31,088 bases of DNA. Origin: a virus. This document shows positions 22,101-29,700 of this stretch, in pieces (the stretch's first letter is position 1; every line of letters begins with the position of its first letter). The stretch covers positions 1 to 31,088 of the IMG/VR virus record IMGVR_UViG_3300021197_000337; one strand, written 5' to 3'. Below the pieces are notes generated by a model. That model was not told the DNA's origin. It searched no databases and saw nothing but the letters and a program-made list of their open reading frames with translations. Made by a program: the position numbers and the translations under genes.

Positions 22101-23471
22101 GTGGATATTGCTAATGGTGTTTCAATAGATTTTCAAACACCAGCAAAAATAAAAGTAAATCAATCAGTTACAGTTTCTTTTGATACAGAAATAACTATAG
22201 TAAAAACAGATACACCAGGTTTACAGTACTTAGCCGTAATGGAAACAGAGCCGGTAGAAAGTTTATTAGATATATTTTGGGAAACCACATCAACAGGTTT
22301 AATAGAAGATTTAAATACTTTAATATTAAACTCAAGCGAAGGTGGTGCTAATTTTAGTTCTTTTAATTCTTCTTTATTTAAAGAATCTTTAGCAGATCAG
22401 TCTAATATATTAAGCGCTAATTTTACTTTGGTTGATTTTTTTGGTGCTGTTATTAATCCTGCTAATATAACTAGCTTTGTTATAGAATCTGTAACAAATG
22501 CTAATGCTACTGATGTAACTAATTTCTTTACATTAAACAGTATCGGTGCTGGTTATTTCAATGTTAAAACTACTACTACTTATTATAATTCTATATTTTT
22601 TAGCAATGACGCAAGCCTACGTACTTTTGTAATAACATTTAGATCAGTTACAACTGTCTCAGGTAACGCAACAACTACAACTTATAACGAAACAATAACA
22701 CTAGCAAATGTAGATCCAACAATACCAGCTGCTACACCTGCTGCTGGATCAACGGTTCAAACAAATAGATATGAACAAAGTCTAGCGGTATTAGATGGTA
22801 TTAATGGTGCTAACAATGTTAACCTTAGAACTCAAGATTTAACATGGGAAATAATTAGTGTATTTAACACTACTAGCGCACCTTCAACTGATATAGGACC
22901 TAACGGTAGTAATTTAGGTTATTTTACAATTCCAACTACTGTAGCTTCAAATAATTTAAGAGCTACATTAACAAACGCGTCTGGTGGTAATATGCCTCCA
23001 GAAGTTTATCAAGTTAATCTAAGGTTAGCAGATGCTGCTGCTTCTGTAAATGCTCAATATACTTTTAATATGTTAATAGAGCCTAATGTTGTTAGATCTC
23101 TTACGTGGCAAATAGTTTGTGATGGAGAGACTCAAGCTGATAATTTTCCAGCTGTAGAAATACAAATAACAGACGGATCAGCATCACCTACACAACAAAA
23201 TGGTTGGTATATTTTTCCTGTGCCTTGGGGTACATTAGTTAATGCTAACGGTGCTAATGTTATTACAATAGACAGAACAAACGCGAGATTAACAAACCCA
23301 TCAGGAGCAGCATGTCCTTCATATGGTGACGCTTTCTTTTCGCCTACATCAAGCGCTGCTGTTAGAGCTTTATGGATAGCTAGTGATTGTACTTGTTCAA
23401 GTGGTAACACAGGTAACATAACTAGCACTAGCAATATAGATGTAACGGGGTATTTATTTGAAATTATATAA
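19155..23471 (+). CDS. Giant tail-nozzle / stabilization-like protein with repeated beta modules
   Basis: 1,438 residues, far longer than a T7-type nozzle (about 800). The N-terminus is diagnostic: FVRSKMNKDLDARLVPGGEY (8-27), then RDAQNVQVSKSEGANVGSLE, the signature of the tail-nozzle/stabilization family of short-tailed phages. Conserved blocks reappear at about 270-500 (VRFSYRFKFEDNQYSIFAPF, NRIIYGNFQDKHTPP) and at about 1020-1053 (METEPVESLLDIFWETTSTG). Between them, related beta modules at about 516-588 and 880-996 carry the pattern GTGIPxNxxV...LTLxxxVNIADGVxI. From about 1060 on, cadherin/Ig-like segments follow and it ends with a Cys-containing part (SDCTCSSGN). It should form the tail spout, with accessory receptor-facing domains. 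The next ORF carries what looks like the rest of the nozzle. Confidence 0.65.
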   Translation: MAQARNNFVRSKMNKDLDARLVPGGEYRDAQNVQVSKSEGANVGSLENVLGNEAVLNITTLTTSNQKCIGHVVDEDNNFVYLFLTNNSTTLGFNKFNNSYILRYDTVSNIGIVLVSGSFLNFRQSNPIIGVNLLEGLLFFTDNFNQPRVINVLTAANDSTHYQTEDQISVAKYNPYQAIELWQEVSPATSPASYETTMQDVTTPYMPNGGSGVSDAGAAVGAANFVIKALEGSLPVLGGYTNLPFQGATISFINGAGNMVPTGNSLTLIGSVVFDSNAQTWTITPSASMIVAIPAGSTVVFNANPYYDGQFAGDPDYLEDKFVRFSYRFKFEDNQYSIFAPFTQIAFIPKQDGYFMYVKQDTLGFPETDDLDSAYRSTVVSFVENKVDLVKLRIPLPFPKDEIINRLKISEMDILYKESDALSVKVIDTIPIADIVLNPTIEPSVFTYDYNSKKPYKTLPENNLTRVYDKIPVKAFSQEIASNRIIYGNFQDKHTPPISLDYSVTVGAKSDFDINISTATTNGAANVGVGVAFPIDNATAVPEIGSIATGTGIPANASVTAATATSLTLNKAVNIADGVTITFNLVGPDTNTVTKVEYPNSTLKQNRNYQVGVMLSDRYGRTSTVLLSSNKEEVALPGGLTFVGDTVYSAYLDSGTRPDQWPGNSLKVLFNQPIGPELPDAATGWPGIYKGPDYVNPGGSFTSPNSLYNPLGWYSYKIVVKQTEQEYYNVYLPGIMAAYPEDVTLELSQTSHVVLINDNINKVPRDLNEVGPTQKQFRSSVSLFGRVNNTTTPIVFDTVSGAYTNIAQSNVQYYPNRGDDVVSTISTMQDLFDYDPSLTPAPNYFPQFYLYESNPYIARLSTEKQIGQIATTNYSPVSAEVAINATSDEILLKNVVGNTGSIAVGDSVTGVGLPSDLTVVSPGFTAATSVVVTTSTSASTSNIVVVASVTNIEPNQYVSATGIPEGTVVQSIAGSQVTLSNVVDIANGVSIDFQTPAKIKVNQSVTVSFDTEITIVKTDTPGLQYLAVMETEPVESLLDIFWETTSTGLIEDLNTLILNSSEGGANFSSFNSSLFKESLADQSNILSANFTLVDFFGAVINPANITSFVIESVTNANATDVTNFFTLNSIGAGYFNVKTTTTYYNSIFFSNDASLRTFVITFRSVTTVSGNATTTTYNETITLANVDPTIPAATPAAGSTVQTNRYEQSLAVLDGINGANNVNLRTQDLTWEIISVFNTTSAPSTDIGPNGSNLGYFTIPTTVASNNLRATLTNASGGNMPPEVYQVNLRLADAAASVNAQYTFNMLIEPNVVRSLTWQIVCDGETQADNFPAVEIQITDGSASPTQQNGWYIFPVPWGTLVNANGANVITIDRTNARLTNPSGAACPSYGDAFFSPTSSAAVRALWIASDCTCSSGNTGNITSTSNIDVTGYLFEII

Positions 23472-23505
23472 TGGAAAAAACAAACAAAATAAGTAATAAT
23501 TAACT

Positions 23506-25002
23506 ATGGGAGCAGTAGTAGAAGTAAAATATTTTAACTCTTTTGTTCTTAAGAAGACTGTAAACAGCGTTGTAACTCCTGATCAAGTTATATGGAACGG
23601 ATCGTTTGGCATACCTCAAGCTAAAGGTGGTTATCCTGTAGTTAATGCTGTTAGTACAAATGGAGATAATAATTGGGCTATTGAAGAATCAAGAATTAGA
23701 GGAGGTTATAATAACGTTTCTACTGATTATGGTGCTAAAGCTTATTTAGTTGAAGAAGAACCTGATGCTGTTACTAGAGGTAATTCATTAATATACTCTG
23801 GTATATTTAATTCAAGAACTGGTATAAATAATACAAATGTATTTTCTGTAGCAGATGATATTACAAAAAGCGCAGATCCAGCTAACGGAACTATACAAAA
23901 ATTATATGCAGAAGATACTAACTTAATTATATTTCAAGAAGCAAAAGTTAGTAGAGCATTAGTAGATAAAGACGCTATATATACTGCTGAAGGCGGAGGA
24001 GCTATTACTAATTCAAATTTAACAATTGGTACAATACAACCTTTTCCTGGGCAATTTGGAATAAGTAAAAATCCAGAAAGCTTTGCTATATATGGTTATA
24101 ATAAATATTTTACTGATAAAAATCACAATGTTGTAATGAAGCTTGGTGGTAACTTAGATGAGATATCTAGGTTTGGTATGATTGATTATTTTAGAGATGA
24201 ACTAGTTGCTAGTGATACTATTTTAGGTGCTTGGGATATATATAATGACCAGTATGTTTTATCACTACAACAAACAAAATCAGGTAACTTTAACACTTTG
24301 TCTTATGATGAACAAGTGCAAGGTTGGACTAGTTTTTATAACTATAAACCTGACCAGATGTTTAGTATAAAAAATAACTTTTATAGTATAGCCTCTGTTG
24401 GCGCAGCTGTTCCAGGTTATGCTTTAAATAATTATGCCGTTTACAAGCATTACTCTGATACTGCTAACAGAAGTAATTTTTATGGAATAGATTATAGAAG
24501 TTCTGTTACGTTTATATTAAATGTCAACCCTACTACTTCTAAGAATTTTAAAACAATAGGATACGAAGGCGCTAGCGGATGGCAATTATCTACTTTAGTT
24601 TCAGACGGAACAGGAACTGGTTTAAGCCCAGCGTCAGGACAATGGATAACATCTAATGATGAATCAGCTTTAGTACTAAGTTTACTTGAAGGTGAATACG
24701 TATTTAATCCAGTTGGTGGAGCTCCTGTTACAAGAGCTAATTATCAAGGAACATTAGGAACTACACAACCTCCTTTACCAAGATACTATGCAGGGTTTAA
24801 TAGAAAAGAAAATAGATATGTAGCTAATTTAATTAACAATAGCAACGCTTCAACAGGAGAGATATTGTTTGGCTCAGAAATGAGTGGCGTAAAAGGTTTT
24901 TATGTTACTGGAGTTTTAGCAACAGACTTAATTACAAATCCTGGAGGAGAAAAACAATTATTTTCAGTGATATCAGATTACGATATTAACAATGGATATT
25001 AA
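23506..25002 (+). CDS. Tail structural protein, nozzle C-terminal-like part
   Basis: 498 residues, entirely beta-type composition. Signature blocks are NWAIEESRIRGGYNN (56-70), LIYSGIFNSRTGINNTNVFS (about 95-114), LYAEDTNLIIFQEAKVSRAL, DAIYTAEGGGAITNSNLTIG, and FGISKNPESFAIYGYNKYFT. These remind me of the C-terminal half of tail-nozzle/stabilization proteins in related Bacteroidota phages, where they may belong to the same chain as the upstream gene. Here it is a separate gene with its own ATG. The short gap holds a ten-codon ORF, and there is an in-frame stop (23497) just upstream, so a simple ribosomal frameshift is not needed. Probably a beta-propeller-like part of the tail tip. Confidence 0.62.
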   Translation: MGAVVEVKYFNSFVLKKTVNSVVTPDQVIWNGSFGIPQAKGGYPVVNAVSTNGDNNWAIEESRIRGGYNNVSTDYGAKAYLVEEEPDAVTRGNSLIYSGIFNSRTGINNTNVFSVADDITKSADPANGTIQKLYAEDTNLIIFQEAKVSRALVDKDAIYTAEGGGAITNSNLTIGTIQPFPGQFGISKNPESFAIYGYNKYFTDKNHNVVMKLGGNLDEISRFGMIDYFRDELVASDTILGAWDIYNDQYVLSLQQTKSGNFNTLSYDEQVQGWTSFYNYKPDQMFSIKNNFYSIASVGAAVPGYALNNYAVYKHYSDTANRSNFYGIDYRSSVTFILNVNPTTSKNFKTIGYEGASGWQLSTLVSDGTGTGLSPASGQWITSNDESALVLSLLEGEYVFNPVGGAPVTRANYQGTLGTTQPPLPRYYAGFNRKENRYVANLINNSNASTGEILFGSEMSGVKGFYVTGVLATDLITNPGGEKQLFSVISDYDINNGY

Positions 25003-25013
25003 AATAAATAAAT

Positions 25014-25682
25014 ATGAGTATATTAATAGGTAGCGCCATAAGTGCTGGAGCTAGTATAATCGGTGGAATTATCGGTGGCGGTAAAGCTAGAAGAGCTAAG
25101 AGAAGAGCTGCGAGAAAGCTTAAAAAAATGAACCGCAAGATGGAAGAGCTAGAAGCAAACAGACAGGATATAATAAATCCCTATGCAGATGTTACTAATT
25201 TAAGTAGCATGATGAGCAATCCTATGGCTAATTTATCTGTAGCTACTCAAGCTGCTGAAATGGCAATAGAGCAAACTGATATAGCTTTAGCTAATACATT
25301 AGATACTATTAGACAAACAGGTGGCGGATCTGGTGGAGCTACAGCTTTAGCTCAAGCTGCGTTACAAGCTAAGAAAGGTGTTGCCGCAGATATAGAATCT
25401 CAAGAAAAAATGAATGAAGACAAGAGAGCTGCAGGCGAACAAAGACTACAAGATGCTCAAGTACAAGAAGCTAAACGTATGCAAGATGCTGATGTTATGG
25501 GACAAAAATTTGTTTATGGTGAAACAGATAGAAGAGAAATGCAACAACTAAATAGATTACAAGGTCAAATAGATCATATGCAAGGAGTTAAAGCACAAGC
25601 AAGTGCTGATCAAACCGCTGCGTTAACAGGAGCAATATCAGGAGTAGCAGGAGCTGCAAGTTCTTATTTTGGTAATAAATAA
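25014..25682 (+). CDS. Probable internal virion / DNA-ejection protein
   Basis: 222 residues. The N-terminus is a glycine-rich hydrophobic stretch (ILIGSAISAGASIIGGIIGG, 3-22) followed at once by a very basic segment (KARRAKRRAARKLKKMNRKM). The rest is Ala/Gln-rich and helical (NPYADVTNLSSMMSNPMANL, LANTLDTIRQTGGGSGGATA, ALAQAALQAKKGVAADIESQ) and ends LTGAISGVAGAASSYFGNK with another small-residue hydrophobic patch. A membrane-active N-terminal helix plus long Ala/Gln helices after tail genes fit a T7 gp14-like ejection protein. Homology is not proven, but composition and position agree. Confidence 0.6.
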   Translation: MSILIGSAISAGASIIGGIIGGGKARRAKRRAARKLKKMNRKMEELEANRQDIINPYADVTNLSSMMSNPMANLSVATQAAEMAIEQTDIALANTLDTIRQTGGGSGGATALAQAALQAKKGVAADIESQEKMNEDKRAAGEQRLQDAQVQEAKRMQDADVMGQKFVYGETDRREMQQLNRLQGQIDHMQGVKAQASADQTAALTGAISGVAGAASSYFGNK

Positions 25683-25688
25683 TTAAAC

Positions 25689-26771
25689 ATGGAAAATAAA
25701 AACATCACATATAATCTTTTAATTAAACAATTACTGCAAAGTGATAACATGGCTTATGTTCCAGGTTATATATCATCAAACGTAGATGTTGAGTTTAAAG
25801 TACTTGACAACGCTTACCAAGATACAGGCTTACAATATGCTAGAGCTAAAAACTCTATTGATCAAGGTAGATGTGGAGACTGTATTAGAGAAAATGAAAT
25901 ACTAAACAATTTATTAGCTGCTCCAGCTTTATCAAAATTATTTTTAGAAAACTTAACTGGAGAATTAAGTATAGTAGAAACACCTCATTACGACCCTAAT
26001 AATTACTATGGTTTTATGGTGGCTAATTGTATTATAACTCAAAAACCTGGTTTTTCTAAAACTGATGGATATGATGTTGAATTAAATTTATTAGAAAACA
26101 ATACTCAAGAAATAACTTTTACAGGACCTGCATTTGATAAACCTTTTGTTGTTAATAGTTCTGCGCTTCAAAGTTTACTAGACGCTGATACGTCTTTAGT
26201 AGTAGAAACACCAGACATTAATACTAGCATGACTGAGTTATTAGTTGAAACTCAAATATTTCCACCAGATGCTATGGGCGAAGATAAGAAATTATCTGCA
26301 GCTGCAAAAATATCAGAAGAATTTATTTTAAAATTTAACGGTAAACCTGATTATGAAATTATTGACATAGGTAATGGCAAAGGTAGAAACGTAATTAGAT
26401 ACGATGTAGATAAAATTGAAAGAAAAATACAACCTTTTATAAACGCAGAGGTTTCAGGTTTATTATCTTCAGAACAAGAAGCTGTTGCTGCTTGGAACGT
26501 GTTTTTATCTAAAGGCACTAGCGTAGAAGAAGATGATCAAATGGTGCAAGATGCTAATGCGGCAGAACAGTCTTGGTCTTATGAAAAAGATCTACCATTA
26601 ATGCAAGACAAGAAAACTCAATTTGCTTTTAAATACAAAGAGTATTTTATTAATAATTATTTAAAACAATTTTTAACAAACAAATTACCTAGTGTAGAAG
26701 AAGATGCTGCTGTATTTGATTTACAGGAAGCAAGAAAAGCAAAGACAAAAGAATTAATGGGTAATCAATAA
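25689..26771 (+). CDS. Unknown virion-region protein (360 aa)
   Basis: 360 residues, not recognised. The start is MENKNITYNLLIKQLLQSDN. A CGDC pair sits at 62-65 (GRCGDCIRENEILNNLLAAP) and a lone Cys at about 112, so a redox or zinc role is conceivable but unsupported. Residues 80-180 are beta-type (LSIVETPHYDPNNYYGFMVA, GYDVELNLLENNTQEITFTG). The C-terminal third is helical and charged (LQEARKAKTKELMGNQ). It lies between an ejection-type protein and the giant protein, so it may be part of the internal core or tail interior. No membrane segment. Confidence 0.5.
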   Translation: MENKNITYNLLIKQLLQSDNMAYVPGYISSNVDVEFKVLDNAYQDTGLQYARAKNSIDQGRCGDCIRENEILNNLLAAPALSKLFLENLTGELSIVETPHYDPNNYYGFMVANCIITQKPGFSKTDGYDVELNLLENNTQEITFTGPAFDKPFVVNSSALQSLLDADTSLVVETPDINTSMTELLVETQIFPPDAMGEDKKLSAAAKISEEFILKFNGKPDYEIIDIGNGKGRNVIRYDVDKIERKIQPFINAEVSGLLSSEQEAVAAWNVFLSKGTSVEEDDQMVQDANAAEQSWSYEKDLPLMQDKKTQFAFKYKEYFINNYLKQFLTNKLPSVEEDAAVFDLQEARKAKTKELMGNQ

Positions 26772-26782
26772 AATTAAATTAA

Positions 26783-29700
26783 ATGACTAAAGAAGAATAT
26801 ATTGAAAGTTTAGTATCTCAAAACTTAACAGGTAAAGAGATCGTTAAACTCGCTGCTAAATTCGGTCAAGAAGAAAAGCAAAGCGAAGAAGAAGTAAAGA
26901 CAGACGATGTTGCAACCCAGGATGCGAATGTAACATCGACCAGAAACGAAGCGTCCAATACGACTTCAGAATCTTCGGGTGGTCAATCCGATTATGGTAT
27001 AACGCTAGATGATTTTCAAGGAAGAAATGCAATTGAACAAAAAGCAATATCTAAAGCGCTTGGTTTAACACCAGCAGAATTATCAAAAAAATTAGAAGAA
27101 CAAAAAGCAGTAGTTGAAAAAGATAATAAAAAAGAAAAAGAAAGAGAAAAAAGAATTAATTCTTTATATGATAAATATAATGGTCCATATCCAACTTCTT
27201 TACACATTAAACAAAAGGCAAAATGGTTAGATGAAAACGTTAATATACCTACGGATGAGGATATAGAAAAAATTGAAAAAGAAGAAGGAGGAGTACTTTC
27301 GACTGTATTTTCTTATGCTACTGGTGATATGGATGTTTGGGATCTTTATGAAAATGAAGCAGAAAAAGCACAAGCCATACAAGACGATCAAGATCTTAAA
27401 GATTTTAAATTTAACCAAGCTAATATTAAATATAACGAAGATGTTAAAGCAATTAGCGGTGATGAAAATCTTTCTGAAGAAGAAAGAAATATAAAATTAA
27501 ACGAATTAAAGCCACCTCCTTTAACTACTATAGAAGATGTAGAGTCTGAAGTATTAGATGTATCAGAAGAGTTTGAAGGTTTAATAAATACCTTAGGTGG
27601 TAAAGATGCAACTTTAGAAATGTTTAATGGTAATCAACTAAAGTTAGATAAATATAATGAGTATGTTGGCTTGTACGATCTTTACACAGATGTCATAGAT
27701 TCTAAGGGTAAAGGTTACAACTACAATAATGAGCTTGCAAAAGAATACGAAAAAAGATATGGAAAACTAACATATGAAGGAGCTGGTAGAAATCCTAAAA
27801 TGGACGATCCAAAATTTAGGGGTGATAAGAGAAGGTCTTTAAACCCGGAGTATCAGATATTAAGTGAAAACCAGTTAATGGAATTAAGTCTTAGAAAAAA
27901 ACAAAAAGAAATTTCTGCGGCCTTTAATGAAGAACAAGACGCTCAAGCAGATTTTATAGAAGAAGGAAGCGAAGGTTTAAGAAAGTTTTCTGGTGGATGG
28001 TATGGTAAAGACAAAAGAGTTAAAATGCTTAAGGAAACAAAAGTAAATCCTACAGCTGTAAGAATGACTCAAGATTTATTTCCAGAAAACGCTAGCTCAA
28101 TAACTAGCGATGCTGATATTGACGAAGCTTTTACGCAAGGTTATAGTAAATTAGTAAATGAAGATCCTGTTATAAATGCTTTTTATGATTCTATTAAAAA
28201 AGTAGCTGAACCATTAATAGAAAAAAAGAGAGAAGAGTTATTAAAAACAGAAGATTTAACAACACCAGAAGGAGTTGCTGCAGCAACTAAAAAATTAGAA
28301 GAATACGCTAGATCTATTACTTCAGATAAATTAGAAAATTCTGAATTATACAAAAACAGAGTAACAGAACTTGGGCTTGTAGCTAGCGCGTCTATGGAAA
28401 AAGTTAATAGGGCTTGGGCTAGAAAACAAGATACTTTTTTAAATGGTTTAGACGCTTTTAGAGGCGGAGAAAATGATGGTATACCTTTTAATGATAGTAT
28501 AGCTGATTTTGTAGAGTCTTTTTCTGCTGGTAGTATTGGTATATACAACTCATTTCAAAAAGCCGGTGTAAGTTTAGAAGGTAAAGGTGTTAGAGATATT
28601 AAAAGAAAAATAGCTGACATTGACGAAAGAGTAGCTAGTGGTGAAATAACAGAAGAAGAAGGCAACAGGTTAAAAAACGAAAAAAGACTTGTTGGTACTT
28701 CTTTATTAGAAGAACTTGTTAATGACCAAGAAGACGTTGCGCAACTAGTTGATTCAATAAACGAAATAGATGAGTATGTTGGTCTTTTTGAAACAGCGGA
28801 CTTAGCTGATGGAGATATAAGTTTTCGAGATGTTGTTTTAACTGTTGGCCAAGCGCTACCTCAAATAACAATAGCTGGTGTTACTGCAGCAGCTGCTGTA
28901 GGTACAGGAGGAGCAGCAGCTCCGTTACTAGCAGGAGTTGGTACAGCTGTTATGTTTACTCAAATGTATGGTGATAATTACTGGAGTGCTTATCAAGAAG
29001 GTATAAAAAAAGATGTAAGAAATCTTGGATTAGACTGGGATAGCATGAGTGATGAAGAAAAAAGAGAGTTTAGTTTAACAGCTCTTGAAGAAGGTAGGCA
29101 TGCTGATATAGCGGCGTCTGCTGCTTTTGCAGGTGTTATGACGTATGCTGAAAGAATAGGTGCTGGAAAAGTATTAAAATCTACACAAAAAGCTTTAGGT
29201 TTAGGTGCTACCGGTTTAGCATCATTATACGCTGGTCAATTTAAACAGTTTGGTAAATCTATGTTAAGTGGTTTATTATCTAAAAGTTATGCAGGTGCTG
29301 CAGAGTTTGGAACAGAATTTTTACAAGAAGCACTAGGACAAATAAGCACTGGCTTACAATCAGGTGATAACGCTTTAGAGTATATTGATTTTGCAGAACA
29401 AATGAATTCTGGTAAAGCAGGTGGTATAGTTGGTTTTGTACTTCCTTTTGGTGCGAGCATTGCAACTCAAACAGCGGCAGAAATTAGAAACATGTCTAGA
29501 GACGTAGCAATAAAATTTGCTCCTAATTCTGAATATGGTAAATTTTCTATAGAATCAAAAAAGTTTTTTGAAGACGCACAGTCAAATTTAGATAGGCAAT
29601 TAAAAGAAAACAAGATAACGCAAGAGCAATATCAAGAAGATTCTGCAAATTTATCTGACACAAGAAATTCTAGCTTAAAAATAGATCCTAACGCTAGTCA

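Noticed and set aside
23471-23503. Ten-codon ORF (MEKTNKISNN) between the two tail ORFs
   Set aside because: It overlaps the upstream stop as TAATG, but it is too short to support as a gene; it may only be a chance start or a remnant.
23440-23510. Programmed frameshift joining the two tail ORFs
   Set aside because: The second frame is closed by a stop at 23497 just upstream of its own ATG, and there is no slippery heptamer near the end of the first ORF, so fusion by a single shift is not supported.
26900-27000. Locally GC-richer stretch in the giant protein gene
   Set aside because: It encodes a Thr/Ser/Asn linker, the reading frame continues, and a similar shift occurs in the scaffold linker (13740-13830); there are no junction signs of insertion.
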